Assembly: GCF_001613545.1 (NCBI RefSeq)
Contig: NZ_BDCO01000002.1
Coordinates: forward strand, 434,001 to 498,000
Reading direction: 5' to 3'
From: Terrimicrobium sacchariphilum
GTDB taxonomy: Bacteria; Verrucomicrobiota; Verrucomicrobiia; Chthoniobacterales; Terrimicrobiaceae
DNA length: 64,000 nucleotides
The position numbers and the translations under genes are program-made. The notes under the pieces are model-generated. The model saw only the letters and a list, made by a program, of their open reading frames with translations, was not told the origin of the DNA and did no database searches. This document shows, in pieces, positions 35,269 to 44,175 of the stretch; the stretch's first letter is position 1; each line of letters opens with the position of its first letter.

Positions 35269-35874
35269 ATGAAACGACTCCGTTCCTCCGCGTTCACGTT
35301 GATCGAGCTCCTCGTGGTTATCTCGATCATTGGTATTCTTGCAGCCCTCGCTCTGCCGGCCATCACCAGCGCCCTGACCAAGGGCCAGATGACCCAGACC
35401 CTGAGCAACATGAAGCAGCTTCACCTTGCCACCCAGCAGATGGCTCTCGACGCCACCACGACTGGTGACACCAACCTCGGTTGGCCCGGCGACACGGGTG
35501 GAACTTGGGCTGGCTGGACGACGAATCTCGTCGGAGGCAATTACCTGACCTCCAGCGATCTGGCGAAGCTCCTCTCCGCTCCGGGTATCATCGTTCCGGT
35601 TCCTTCTGCGAGCAATGCCCCGACGAAGAGCGCGCTCCTCCTTTACAATGTGTCGGAGAACAGCGACGGCTCCACGGTTTTCCTTTCCACGGCGAACTTC
35701 ACCAACAGCGCCTCGGGCGGCACGGCTCCGATCGCCACGGCCAAGCCCTACGGTAACAAGGGATTCGTTGTGTTCCGCAAGGCGGGTGACGGCATCATCC
35801 TTCAGCCCCGTCAGGCCGGCAACACGAACCTCGTCGGAATGTTCACGAACACCATCGCGGTGCCGAGCAACTAA
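35269..35874 (+). CDS. Type II secretion pseudopilin-like protein
   Basis: 201 residues. R-S-S-A is followed by F-T-L-I-E-L-L-V-V-I at residues 9-18, the prepilin peptidase site with Phe as mature residue 1 and Glu5 of the mature chain. The residue before the cut is Ala, not the usual Gly; Ala is common in Verrucomicrobia pseudopilins. A 20-residue hydrophobic helix and a globular Gly/Ser/Thr-rich C-terminal part follow. The pilin assembly genes are not in this window. Terminators flank it on both sides, so it is a single-gene unit. Confidence 0.88.
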   Translation: MKRLRSSAFTLIELLVVISIIGILAALALPAITSALTKGQMTQTLSNMKQLHLATQQMALDATTTGDTNLGWPGDTGGTWAGWTTNLVGGNYLTSSDLAKLLSAPGIIVPVPSASNAPTKSALLLYNVSENSDGSTVFLSTANFTNSASGGTAPIATAKPYGNKGFVVFRKAGDGIILQPRQAGNTNLVGMFTNTIAVPSN

Positions 35875-35901
35875 CGGAACGGTTTAGATCTCATCGACCT
35901 C

Positions 35902-35937
35902 AAAAAGCCCCGCAGCGATGCGGGGCTTTTTCTTTTT
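35902..35937 (+). terminator. Terminator after the pseudopilin gene
   Basis: AAAAAGCCCCGCA at 35902-35914 pairs perfectly with TGCGGGGCTTTTT at 35919-35931 around a GCGA loop, and more T follow. The A- and T-runs make it able to work in both directions. It lies 27 bases after the stop. Confidence 0.94.
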
Positions 35938-36018
35938 CAGCGGCCCTCGTAACGGGGCCGTTTTTGCTCTGGTAATTGCCAAATGGCTCGTTAAAGTATC
36001 CGGTTCACGTCAAATCTC

Positions 36019-37791
36019 ATGAAGACAAAGAAAACCTCCTCGAAATCCCCGAAGGCCGCGCCGGATCGTGGTCAACTCACTGACGGGGCCAGCATTCTTG
36101 TAAATTGCCTGGAGCGCGAGGGGGTCGACGTCATTTTTGCCTATCCCGGTGGAGCGTCCATGCCGATCCATCAGGCGCTGACCAAGTCCAAGAAGATCCG
36201 CGTGATACTACCCCGCCATGAGCAGGGTGGTGTGTTTGCCGCCGAGGGGTATGCCCGCGTGACGGGCAAGGCCGGCGTCTGTATGGCCACCTCCGGCCCG
36301 GGCGCGACGAACCTCATCACAGGCATCGCTGATGCCTACATGGACTCGGTGCCACTCGTGGCCATCACGGGTCAGGTGAACCAGGACATGATTGGCCGTG
36401 GAGCTTTCCAGGAGACCGACATGTTCGGCCTTACCCTTCCGATCGTGAAGCACAGCTACCTCGTGTGGGACATCAATGACATCCCGCGTATCGTGAAGGA
36501 GGCGTTTCACATCGCCCAGAGCGGACGTCCCGGCCCGGTGCTCATCGACATTCCGAAAAACATCCAGAACCAGCGCGCCCAGCCCATCTACCCGAAGGAA
36601 GTGTCGCTGCGTGGCTACAATCCCGTGGTGAAGGCTGATGACGTGGCCATCAACGAGATGATCGGCCTGATCCAGAGCGCCAAGAAGCCCGTGATCTACT
36701 GCGGTGGCGGTGTGATCACCGGCGAAGCCTCGAAGGAACTCCTTGAGTTCGCCGAGCGCACCCAGATCCCGGTGACGACCACGCTCATGGGCATCGGCTC
36801 GTTCCCGGAGACTCATCCGCTTTCGCTCAAGTGGCTCGGCATGCATGGCACCGTGTATGCCAACAATGCCGCCAACGAAGCAGACCTCCTCATCGCCATC
36901 GGCGTGCGTTTCGACGACCGCGTGACGGGCAAGGTGGAGAAATTCTGCGAGCACGGCACGATCATCCACATCGACATCGACAACTCCGAGCTGAACAAGA
37001 ACAAGCTCGTCCGTCTGCCGATCCTGAGCGACCTGAAGTATGCTCTCTCCCGCGCCAACGGAATCCTCGACAAGCAGGGCCTGAAGCGCGCCAAGTCCTT
37101 CACCCGCTACCCCGAGTGGTACAAGCTGATCGATGGCTGGAAGAAGAAGCACCCGCTTTCCTACAACGACACGCCTGACGCGATCCAGCCCCAGCACGTG
37201 ATCAAGCTCCTCAACGAGCTGACCAAGGGCGAGGCCGTGATCACCACGGGCGTGGGTCAGCACCAGATGTGGGCGGGCCAGTTCTACAACTACAGCGAGC
37301 CGCGCACCTTTGTGAGCTCCGCCGGTCTCGGTTCGATGGGCTTCGGCTACCCGGCCGCTCTCGGCGCGAAGGTGGCTTTGCCGCACAAGGAAGTCATCGA
37401 CATCGATGGCGACGGTTCGTTCCTGATGAACGTGCAGGAGCTTGCCACCGCGCACATCGAGGGCATCGCCGCCAAGGCCATCATCCTCAACAACCAGCAC
37501 CTCGGCATGGTGGTGCAGTGGGAGGATCGCTTCTACTCGAGCAATCGTGGCCACACCTTCCTCGGTGATCCGCGTGATCTGAAGCGCATCTACCCCGACT
37601 ACGTCGAGATCTGCAAGGGCTTCGGCGTGAAGTGCGAGCGCGTGCTTCACAAGAAGGACCTCCGCGCCGCTGTCCAGCGCATGCTCGACTCCAAGGAAGC
37701 CTACGTCCTCGACGTAATGACTCCCTACACCGAGCACGTGCTGCCGATGATCCCGGCCGGTGCCACCTACAAGGACATCATCACCGAGTAG
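36019..37791 (+). CDS. ilvB: Acetolactate synthase, large (catalytic) subunit
   Basis: 590 residues. A Lys-rich lead of about 20 residues precedes the TPP enzyme fold. I-F-A-Y-P-G-G-A starts it, P-R-H-E-Q-G-G holds the catalytic Glu near 66, and G-P-G-A-T-N-L follows. [12 protein letters not shown] near 470 with N-N-Q-H-L-G-M is the TPP-binding GDG...N motif. It makes acetolactate from pyruvate for branched-chain amino acids. leuB lies elsewhere in the window; no ilvH small subunit follows. The stop is 1 base from the stop of the converging pxpA. Confidence 0.96.
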   Translation: MKTKKTSSKSPKAAPDRGQLTDGASILVNCLEREGVDVIFAYPGGASMPIHQALTKSKKIRVILPRHEQGGVFAAEGYARVTGKAGVCMATSGPGATNLITGIADAYMDSVPLVAITGQVNQDMIGRGAFQETDMFGLTLPIVKHSYLVWDINDIPRIVKEAFHIAQSGRPGPVLIDIPKNIQNQRAQPIYPKEVSLRGYNPVVKADDVAINEMIGLIQSAKKPVIYCGGGVITGEASKELLEFAERTQIPVTTTLMGIGSFPETHPLSLKWLGMHGTVYANNAANEADLLIAIGVRFDDRVTGKVEKFCEHGTIIHIDIDNSELNKNKLVRLPILSDLKYALSRANGILDKQGLKRAKSFTRYPEWYKLIDGWKKKHPLSYNDTPDAIQPQHVIKLLNELTKGEAVITTGVGQHQMWAGQFYNYSEPRTFVSSAGLGSMGFGYPAALGAKVALPHKEVIDIDGDGSFLMNVQELATAHIEGIAAKAIILNNQHLGMVVQWEDRFYSSNRGHTFLGDPRDLKRIYPDYVEICKGFGVKCERVLHKKDLRAAVQRMLDSKEAYVLDVMTPYTEHVLPMIPAGATYKDIITE

Positions 37792-37792
37792 G

Positions 37793-38491
37793 TTATCGTT
37801 TCTTTCGTCCGCCGGGGCCGAGCGCCCCGGCGACGATCCTTAAAGTTCGCGTGGCCTGCGGAGAGTCCGAGTGCACGCAAATGGTGTCCGCCATGTTCAG
37901 GCTGACCAATCGCGCCAGCTGGCTGCGAATCTCCTCCGGGTCTTCCAGCACTGCCCCTGCCTCGGTGCGAGGAACCAATGTGCCGTCATCCCGGTAGCGG
38001 CGTTCAGCGAAAGCCTCCCCCCAGGTCGTCATTCCCCGCCGCAGCGCCTCGCGGTGAACCCTTGCGCCATGGAGCGCGATGATCCGTAGTCCCGGACAGA
38101 ATGCCGCGACAAAATCCAGGTACGCTTTTGTTAGCTCCGCGCTTCGGTCGACCTGGTGGTAGAGCGCTCCATGGAGCTTTATGTGGCGGAGCCGGATACG
38201 CAGGCTCGTGGCGATGAGTTGCAGCGAGCCAATCTGCTGGGAGAGCAGGCTGGTTAACTCGCGAGGGGAGATGGGGAGTTCCTTTCGCCCAAAATTTACC
38301 CGGTCAAAATATCCGGGGTGCGCCCCCGGATGGACCTTCATCCCGGCACAGAGCCGCAGGCAGCGATCCATGGAGGCGAGGTCGCCTGCGTGGCCGCCGC
38401 AGGCGATATTGGCCGAGGTGGCATAGTGGAGCAAGGCGCGGGTCCGGGCGGCGGATTCGCCTTCGCCGAGATCGCAATTGATGTCTTTCAT
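37793..38491 (-). CDS. pxpA: 5-oxoprolinase subunit A (LamB/YcsF family)
   Basis: 232 residues from the ATG at 38491 (M-K-D-I-N-C-D-L-G-E-G-E). The frame is open 14 residues upstream, but this ATG gives the family's normal start and overlaps the pxpC stop by ATGA. It carries A-C-G-G-H-A-G-D and V-H-P-G-A-H-P-G-Y, both conserved, and R-H-I-K-L-H-G-A-L-Y. With PxpB and PxpC it cleaves 5-oxoproline to glutamate with ATP. It is the last gene of a three-gene operon with tight overlaps. Confidence 0.93.
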   Translation of the reverse strand: MKDINCDLGEGESAARTRALLHYATSANIACGGHAGDLASMDRCLRLCAGMKVHPGAHPGYFDRVNFGRKELPISPRELTSLLSQQIGSLQLIATSLRIRLRHIKLHGALYHQVDRSAELTKAYLDFVAAFCPGLRIIALHGARVHREALRRGMTTWGEAFAERRYRDDGTLVPRTEAGAVLEDPEEIRSQLARLVSLNMADTICVHSDSPQATRTLRIVAGALGPGGRKKR

Positions 38492-39342
38492 GGTGAGCCG
38501 AGTTGAAACTGAAAACGGGTGCCGGGCGCGCACTGGGCGAGACGGTCGAGATCGGGAGGCGAGACGGAAGCCAGCCGGGCATAACCGCCCACGGTGGGTC
38601 CGTCCCGCATGAGGATGATCGGTTGTCCGCTTGGGGGGACCTGGATGGTCCCGGTCAGGACGGGACCGCTCAGGATGCCTGGGGGACCGCCGGGGAGAGA
38701 TGCCCCTTGGAGACGATATCCTGTGCGATCACTCTGGGCGGAAACTTCCCAGTCCCCTTCCAGAAGGCGGGTGCGCGAAGATTCGGGGAAAGCCTCCCAT
38801 TCCGGCCCGGGCCAGATCTCGATATTAGCGGGGTGTCTCCAGTCGGGAATGGCTTCTGGAGAGAGGAAACGGCCGGCGATCGTATTGGTCCGAAAATCGC
38901 GGGAGCGTCGTATGATGTCGCCGGGGCGCAGCATCCGGCCAATGCCCGCCCGTTGATAGACGCTTGCGCTGCCCAGGAAATGCGGCGCGTCCATTTCGCC
39001 CTCGAGGGCAACATAGCACCACAACCCACTCTTCGCGCCTCGGAGGTGTACGCTCTCCCCTGGGGTGAGGCGCAGGGTTCTCCATAGGGGGTGGCTCGCT
39101 GAGGCATCGGCGCCAGTCAGGGCTATGGTGACGCTGGCAAGGGCGCGAAATATTGCACGCCCGAAGGCGATTTCCAGCACGGGAGATTCATCGCGATTTC
39201 CCACCAGCCGGTTGGCCTGGCGCAGGGATTCCTGATCCATCGCTCCGCTTGAAGGTACTCCGAAAGAGCGCCATCCCTTGCGGCCTGCATCCTGTATGCT
39301 GGCGGCCGGAGCCTCGAGAATTTCCAAGGCCGGCGTACTCAT
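38488..39342 (-). CDS. pxpC: 5-oxoprolinase subunit C (biotin-dependent carboxyltransferase/KipA family)
   Basis: 284 residues. S-I-Q-D-A-G-R-K-G-W-R-S-F-G-V-P-S-S-G-A-M-D-Q near the N terminus is the family signature, and G-P-T-V-G-G-Y near the C terminus is also typical. It is the middle gene of the operon. ATGA overlaps join it to pxpB (upstream) and pxpA (downstream), so the three subunits should be made in balance. Confidence 0.93.
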   Translation of the reverse strand: MSTPALEILEAPAASIQDAGRKGWRSFGVPSSGAMDQESLRQANRLVGNRDESPVLEIAFGRAIFRALASVTIALTGADASASHPLWRTLRLTPGESVHLRGAKSGLWCYVALEGEMDAPHFLGSASVYQRAGIGRMLRPGDIIRRSRDFRTNTIAGRFLSPEAIPDWRHPANIEIWPGPEWEAFPESSRTRLLEGDWEVSAQSDRTGYRLQGASLPGGPPGILSGPVLTGTIQVPPSGQPIILMRDGPTVGGYARLASVSPPDLDRLAQCAPGTRFQFQLGSP

Positions 39343-39986
39343 GAGACGGGTTCGAACTTTACTCTGTCACCCAGGGCGAAGCGGAAAGCCGTTGCGTTGT
39401 CACGTGTCGGATCAAAAAGAGCTTCCGGCGTCCTTCCCAGCAGCCACCAGCCACCGGGCGAGGCGATACTGTAGAGGCCCGTGTGGGTGCCGCCGATGCC
39501 GATGCTGCCTGCTTCAACCCGAAGGCGGGGAGTCTCCCGGCGTGCCAGATGCAGGCGCGGGTCGAGCGGTCCGAGATACGCAAAGCCTGGAGCGAAACCC
39601 ACCAGAAACACATCATAGGTCGGAGCGGAGTGGATCTCGATTACCTCTGCCTCGCACAGGCCTGTGCGATGGGCGAATTCCCCCAAGTCGGGGCCGTCGT
39701 AGCTCATTGGGAGCCGGTGCAACCGCGCACCCTCTCCGGGAATGGGACGAGCTTTCGAGACGGCTTCCCTGGCGAGGTGCTTGCCCGAGGAAAGAAAGTC
39801 TACACCCGGAAGATCGATCAAAATCTCTCCGTAGCCGGGCACGAACTCTGTCCCGTCTGGAAATCCGGCCGCATTCAATGAGGCAAGCAAGCCGCGGCAA
39901 CGCTCCAGAGAGAGGAGAGTGGCGGAGCTGGCGAAGCGTACGATGAGGGCCGAAGGCCCCCAATGCTCGATGGCGACGTGGTCCAT
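39339..39986 (-). CDS. pxpB: 5-oxoprolinase subunit B (KipI family)
   Basis: 215 residues from the ATG at 39986 (M-D-H-V-A-I-E-H-W-G). The frame is open 35 residues further, but the added part would be hydrophobic and unlike the family. The core has E-F-V-P-G-Y-G-E-I-L-I-D, V-G-F-A-P-G-F-A-Y-L-G and P-R-L-R-V-E-A-G-S-I-G-I-G-G, all typical of KipI/PxpB. It is the first gene of the operon. Confidence 0.93.
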   Translation of the reverse strand: MDHVAIEHWGPSALIVRFASSATLLSLERCRGLLASLNAAGFPDGTEFVPGYGEILIDLPGVDFLSSGKHLAREAVSKARPIPGEGARLHRLPMSYDGPDLGEFAHRTGLCEAEVIEIHSAPTYDVFLVGFAPGFAYLGPLDPRLHLARRETPRLRVEAGSIGIGGTHTGLYSIASPGGWWLLGRTPEALFDPTRDNATAFRFALGDRVKFEPVS

Positions 39987-40110
39987 GGGGTAAATCCCTA
40001 AAAAGATACAGGCCACCGCGACGAATGCCACGGTGGCCTGTTGTTCCCCCCAGAACAGTTTCCAAAGTATGCAATCGCTCCCAACACGCAAGGGAAATTC
40101 TCGAAATTTT

Positions 40111-40602
40111 CTATAGAGGGGGATTTTTCAGCCAGCGAACGTCGTGGGAGAGCATATTCTCCCCGTCAAAAACGAAGTATCCCTCGAATTCCCCTCCCGC
40201 GATCACTCCGGGCAGCCAATGGGCGTCGTCTGCCCACATCTCATCATAGGGAATGGCGTCGAGCGGAGTCCAGATCGGCAGAGCCTCTGGTGTTTCCATC
40301 GGGATGCCCCGGTAGTCGGGAGAGACGAATACGCTGCAGGTGAGGCTATAGCCGTCGAGGAACTGAAAATGCAGTCGGCCCCGCCATTCCGGGGAGAGCG
40401 GAGTGATACGGAGTTCCTCGATGGTCTCTCGCACGGCGGCTTCCTCGGGTGTTTCGCCGGGTTCCAGCCGGCCTCCGGGACCGTTGATCTTTCCAGCGCC
40501 AAGGCCCCGCTTTTTGCGAATCAGCAGGATCTGGCCGTCCTTGATGACAAAAAGCAATGTTGCCCGTTCCTTTGGCTCCCAGGTCGTCCAGTCCACATTC
40601 AT
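40111..40602 (-). CDS. NUDIX hydrolase (MTH1-like)
   Basis: 163 residues from the ATG at 40602. Starts at 40617 and 40710 are possible, but the latter overlaps the divergent gene at 40696. The NUDIX box is complete: G-G-R-L-E-P-G-E-T-P-E-E-A-A-V-R-E-T then E-E-L-R-I. G-A-G-K-I-N-G-P-G-G-R before it fits the 8-oxo-dGTP/2-hydroxy-dATP diphosphatase (MTH1) type, as does the W near the C terminus. It probably cleanses oxidised nucleotides. The substrate is inferred. Confidence 0.88.
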   Translation of the reverse strand: MNVDWTTWEPKERATLLFVIKDGQILLIRKKRGLGAGKINGPGGRLEPGETPEEAAVRETIEELRITPLSPEWRGRLHFQFLDGYSLTCSVFVSPDYRGIPMETPEALPIWTPLDAIPYDEMWADDAHWLPGVIAGGEFEGYFVFDGENMLSHDVRWLKNPPL

Positions 40603-40695
40603 TGTGCCGGTCACCATACGGAGAGCCGCCGCTGGTGACAATGGCGGGAATTTCTTGTCATAAATTTCACGAATTGTTAGTGTTAGCTCACCGTA

Positions 40696-41295
40696 ATGAG
40701 CACGATCCATGTGCTAAAAAACGGGGAAAAATGGGGGCCGTACACCACGGAGGAACTCGAGGGTCACGTGGAGCAGGGGACTTTTACCTCCGAGGATCTC
40801 GTCTGGTGGGAAGGTTTGGAAGACTGGCAGCCGCTGTCTTCGTTGTTTGAGGAAGAGGAGCCGCCTGATTTCGAATGTGATGGAGTGCGAGTTTTCGCCG
40901 ATCGCTTGGAGCTGGACGGAGTGAGCCTTCTGGCTCCCTTGATTTTACGAGCGTCCGTGCAGAGACAAAGAAACCGCCGGGTCAAACCCGTCATCGGGGC
41001 GGTCCTGGTCGGTGTGTTCGCCGTCTGCGTCGCCTTTGTGCCGATCCCGCGCCAGAACCATACGGAATGGATCATCTGGGGGCTGGTCCTTCTCGGCTTG
41101 GTGATCTGGTGTTTACGGCTGATGTATGCCGGACTGGGAGGGGGGCGTTCGCTCCTTATCGTGGATCTCGCCGATGGCAATGAGCGGATACGGCAGGTCG
41201 ATCCCGCCATCGCACCCCAGCTTGAGGAAGCTCTCGGGCGAGTCATCGTGACAGGTCGAGCCGGTTTCCCGGCGGCCCCAAATCAAGCGAGCTGA
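40696..41295 (+). CDS. GYF-domain small membrane protein
   Basis: 199 residues. The first 55 match the bacterial GYF_2 module: I-H-V-L-K-N-G-E-K-W-G-P-Y, E-L-E-G-H-V-E-Q-G-T-F, and D-L-V-W-W-E-G-L-E-D-W-Q-P-L. Two membrane helices follow (about 98-116 and 124-144), then a soluble tail. GYF domains bind Pro-rich peptides, and the window's Pro-rich envelope proteins (kinase linker, PBP2 tail) are possible partners, but this is speculation. It starts divergent from the NUDIX gene. Confidence 0.72.
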   Translation: MSTIHVLKNGEKWGPYTTEELEGHVEQGTFTSEDLVWWEGLEDWQPLSSLFEEEEPPDFECDGVRVFADRLELDGVSLLAPLILRASVQRQRNRRVKPVIGAVLVGVFAVCVAFVPIPRQNHTEWIIWGLVLLGLVIWCLRLMYAGLGGGRSLLIVDLADGNERIRQVDPAIAPQLEEALGRVIVTGRAGFPAAPNQAS

Positions 41296-41397
41296 CGCGA
41301 GCCGCGCACAGGGTCGGGGCTGGCGTATCTTCTGTCACATTCTCCGGAGTGTTGCGCTTCCCAAAGGCCGGGAGCCATAGTAGAAGGCGTCGCTCAC

Positions 41398-42180
41398 ATG
41401 ATTGCTTTCCTGCCGATTCTGGCCGCTGCTGCGATTTCCACCGGAGGTTCCCCTGCGGAACTCGCGATTGCCTTTGTCACCCTCTGCGTTCTCGAGGTCG
41501 TGCTCGGCATCGACAACATCATCTTCATCTCCATCCTGGCCTCGAAGCTGCCGAAGCACCAGCAGGCCAAGGCGCGTCTCATCGGCCTTTCGCTGGCGAT
41601 GATCACCCGCGTGCTGCTGCTTTTGTCCATTTCCTGGATGGCAACGCTGGTGAAGCCGCTCTTTGAGGTATTCGGGCATGGCGTGACCGGGCGTGATCTC
41701 ATCCTGGTCCTCGGTGGTTTGTTCCTGGTCTGGAAGAGCACGCACGAAATCCATGCCAAGCTTGAGGGAGCCGAGGAGGAGCACTCTGTCGGCCGGGCTG
41801 CGGCGGCCTTCTCGACCACCATCGTCCAGATCGTCCTGATCGACATCGTCTTCTCGCTGGATTCCGTCATCACGGCGGTGGGAATGGTCAATAACATCCC
41901 GATCATGATCGCGGCAGTGATCGTGGCGGTGATCTTCATGATGTTCTGCTCCGGGCCGATCAGTGATTTCGTGGACCGCCACCCGACGATCAAGATGCTG
42001 GCGCTCAGCTTCCTCCTGCTCATTGGCGTGGCCTTGATCGCAGACGGATGCGGCCAGCATGTGCCGAAGGGCTACATTTACTTTGCCATGGGCTTCTCTG
42101 TCTTCGTGGAATTTCTCAACATCCGCATGGGCCGGGGCAAGGAAAAGCCGGTCAAGCTGCACCAGCAGATCTCCGAGTAA
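41398..42180 (+). CDS. TerC family integral membrane protein
   Basis: 260 residues, about seven membrane helices. It carries the conserved E-V-V-L-G-I-D-N-I-I-F-I near 31-42 and S-L-D-S-V-I-T-A-V-G in the second half, with the metal-site acidic residues inside helices. TerC proteins are thought to export manganese or to assist metalation of exported proteins. I looked for the yybP-ykoY manganese riboswitch that often precedes such genes and did not find its conserved core. Confidence 0.9.
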   Translation: MIAFLPILAAAAISTGGSPAELAIAFVTLCVLEVVLGIDNIIFISILASKLPKHQQAKARLIGLSLAMITRVLLLLSISWMATLVKPLFEVFGHGVTGRDLILVLGGLFLVWKSTHEIHAKLEGAEEEHSVGRAAAAFSTTIVQIVLIDIVFSLDSVITAVGMVNNIPIMIAAVIVAVIFMMFCSGPISDFVDRHPTIKMLALSFLLLIGVALIADGCGQHVPKGYIYFAMGFSVFVEFLNIRMGRGKEKPVKLHQQISE

Positions 42181-42226
42181 GGAGGGTTTTGCATGCAGAG
42201 GCCGGGATTTGGGCTAAGATAGGAAG

Positions 42227-43033
42227 ATGAGCGAAGTTTCCGAAGATCAGGATCGCGGGATCGAAGTCAGGACATATTTTGCCCGGGTTCGCAACGCGCT
42301 GGTCGCGCGGGCGGATTTTGGCGAGTTGTATGCCAGCCTTTACCTGCACCAGATGGATGCGGGTATCCGCCTGGAGCCCGTCATGGACGATCTCCTGCGC
42401 GAGGCCCTCGCCGCGGTGACGCTGCATTGCGCCTCGCGTCCCTGGAAGGAGACGGTGGCTTGGACGGTGAACTTCCAGCATCCACTGGCCAATGTCTTTG
42501 TCTCCGGCGACAATCGTCTCGGCACCGTGGTGGGCAACATCTTCACGGAGAACGTCCGGGAGACGGACAAAAATCTTTTCTACGCCGATGTCGTGACCGA
42601 GGACCAGCCGCAGCGGCGCAGCGTGGTGGAGTTTGAAGGTGGCAGCTTTTTCCGGGCGATGGAAAAATTCTATGAGCAGAGCGAGCAGCGTGTGGTACGG
42701 ATCTTTCCGTACGACGAGGAGGAGTTTGTCCTCATCGCGGCCCAGCCCGATTGCGATATCGAGTGGCTCAAGGGCCTCGATGCAGAGGCGGTAAAGACGC
42801 TCGACAAGGATGTGGAGCTACGGTTGCTCGAGCAGCGGTACTACCGTTTTGCCTGCGGCTGCAACCAGGACCGCATGCTCGCGATGCTGGCGCCGGTTAT
42901 GCGGCACCAGCCCGAGGATTTATTTCAGGGCGAGGAAACGATCCGCGTGAGCTGCCCGCGTTGCGGCGCGAGGCACACGATCACGCGGGAATCTCTCGAG
43001 GCCCGGATCGCGACGGAGAAGTCGTCTGGTTAG
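42227..43033 (+). CDS. hslO: Hsp33-type redox-regulated chaperone
   Basis: 268 residues. The N-terminal fold has L-Y-A-S-L-Y-L-H-Q-M-D and a substrate-binding region with F-V-S-G-D-N-R-L. The C-terminal switch has a C-x-C pair in F-A-C-G-C-N near 208-212 and C-P-R-C near 243-246, the four cysteines that bind zinc when reduced. On oxidative stress, the zinc is released and the holdase becomes active. It converges with the small lipoprotein gene, their stops overlapping by 4 bases. Confidence 0.85.
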   Translation: MSEVSEDQDRGIEVRTYFARVRNALVARADFGELYASLYLHQMDAGIRLEPVMDDLLREALAAVTLHCASRPWKETVAWTVNFQHPLANVFVSGDNRLGTVVGNIFTENVRETDKNLFYADVVTEDQPQRRSVVEFEGGSFFRAMEKFYEQSEQRVVRIFPYDEEEFVLIAAQPDCDIEWLKGLDAEAVKTLDKDVELRLLEQRYYRFACGCNQDRMLAMLAPVMRHQPEDLFQGEETIRVSCPRCGARHTITRESLEARIATEKSSG

Positions 43034-43242
43034 TTGGACGACTTCTTGGTCGGGCACTGCGACGACTGGACAGGGCACTGCTGGGCCTTGGTCTTGCACT
43101 GGGTCTTGGAGACGCAGCACGAAGCGCCCTTGGCGGGACAGACACCCTTGCCTGCCGGGGCCGGCTCAGGCTTGCTGGCGCAACCGCCTGCGAAGGCGAC
43201 GAGGGCGACCGATGCGGCGAGAGTAGTGAGGAAGTTCTTCAT
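43030..43242 (-). CDS. Small lipoprotein made of cysteine heptapeptide repeats
   Basis: 70 residues. The signal peptide ends in A-F-A-G-G-C21, the lipidation site. After a Pro/Ala linker, residues 33-67 form five seven-residue units, each with Cys at position 3 (C35, C42, C49, C56, C63); C43 is an extra one. Units read like G-V-C-P-A-K-G and S-Q-C-P-T-K-K. Metal binding or a disulfide role at the outer membrane is possible but not shown. I do not recognise the family. Confidence 0.7.
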   Translation of the reverse strand: MKNFLTTLAASVALVAFAGGCASKPEPAPAGKGVCPAKGASCCVSKTQCKTKAQQCPVQSSQCPTKKSSN

Positions 43243-43275
43243 GACGTTCGTATTATAACGCGGGAAAACGCGTTT

Positions 43276-43662
43276 TCATGTTTTTTTGACCGTCTTTTTC
43301 TTCGCTGGTCTGGCCTTTTCCTCCCGGACCTGGCGCTCGGCTTCGACCCAGTCGGAGTGTTCGTCTCCCGGCCAGCCATGGTGGCGGCGGCGTTCGGAGA
43401 TGAAGTAAGCCCGGAGGCTGATCTCCTCGACCGAGATGACGACCTCGACCGGGGCGGCCTCTTTCTTGGGGCGGGGCGCAGCGGGGCGTTTGGCGCGAGC
43501 CTTGGGCTTGGGGGATTCCTCCGCGACGACAACGGGCGTGGCTTCAGCCTTTGGCAGTGCTGCCGCCGGTTCTACCGGTGCGGGAGTCGCCGTGATGATT
43601 GCCTTCTTTGGTTTAGCCTTTTTGGGCTCCGGGGATTTTTCCTTCTTTTTCTCTTTTGACAT
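43276..43662 (-). CDS. DUF2934 domain protein with Lys/Ala/Pro-rich N terminus
   Basis: 128 residues from the ATG at 43662. The first 75 are low complexity and very basic (K-K-E-K-S-P-E-P-K-K). The DUF2934 module lies near 77-112: V-E-E-I-S-L-R-A-Y-F-I-S-E-R-R-R, then W-P-G-D-E-H-S-D-W-V-E-A-E-R. The C-terminal tail is again Lys-rich. Such proteins may bind nucleic acids, but no function is established. It is divergent from the holin-like gene. Confidence 0.75.
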   Translation of the reverse strand: MSKEKKKEKSPEPKKAKPKKAIITATPAPVEPAAALPKAEATPVVVAEESPKPKARAKRPAAPRPKKEAAPVEVVISVEEISLRAYFISERRRHHGWPGDEHSDWVEAERQVREEKARPAKKKTVKKT

Positions 43663-43755
43663 ATTCCCTCCGTTAACGAATCCGGTTTTCCTCGCGGGTG
43701 GGAGGAGTTGCAAAATAAATCTTCAAAAATTTCATTGCTAAAATACCTTAGGGTC

Positions 43756-44175
43756 ATGGCCGCATTTCTTTTGAGATGGCTGGTGACAACGGTTGCGGTG
43801 CTCGCCGCAGCGCATGTTATCCCGGGTATTCGCTACGACAACTGGGGTTCTCTGCTGGGGGCGTCGCTCCTCCTGGGGATTATCAACGCCTTTGTGCGTC
43901 CTGTGCTCCTGTTGCTCAGCATCCCATGGATCATCATCACGATGGGGCTGTTCATTTTTGTCGTGAATGCCCTGCTGCTGATGCTGGTGGCGGCGATGGT
44001 TCCCTCCTTCCATGTGGATGGGTTCTGGAGCGCCTTCTTTGGTGCGATCATCGTCAGCCTGGTGAGCTGGCTCTTGAGCTCCTTCTTCCGCGGCAGTGAC
44101 GGGCACATCTATGCGATCACCCACCACTCCGCTCCTGCGGGCATGAAGAGGGCCAGCGCACGGGTGATCAAATGA
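43756..44175 (+). CDS. Small holin-like membrane protein (mycobacterial 4-TMS type)
   Basis: 139 residues from the ATG at 43756. Upstream TTG starts (43708, 43735) are possible. About four membrane segments: R-W-L-V-T-T-V-A-V-L, L-L-L-G-I-I-N-A-F-V-R-P-V-L-L-L-L, L-F-I-F-V-V-N-A-L-L-L-M-L and A-F-F-G-A-I-I-V-S-L-V-S-W-L-L. The N-A-F-V-R-P pattern is typical of this family (COG1950). Its end overlaps the Anbu gene by ATGA. No phage gene is near. Confidence 0.82.
   Translation: MAAFLLRWLVTTVAVLAAAHVIPGIRYDNWGSLLGASLLLGIINAFVRPVLLLLSIPWIIITMGLFIFVVNALLLMLVAAMVPSFHVDGFWSAFFGAIIVSLVSWLLSSFFRGSDGHIYAITHHSAPAGMKRASARVIK

Noticed and set aside
37810-37832. Hairpin CGCCGGGG/CCCCGGCG near the ilvB-pxpA convergence.
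   Set aside because: No T-run on either side; it lies in the pxpA coding end (G-P-G-G), so chance pairing of GC-rich codons is enough to explain it.
41296-41397. A possible manganese (yybP-ykoY) riboswitch before the TerC gene.
   Set aside because: The gap is only about 100 bases and I could not find the conserved core of this riboswitch.
43756-44175. Holin-like gene as a prophage remnant.
   Set aside because: Neighbours are all chromosomal genes and this COG1950-type membrane protein is common outside phages.
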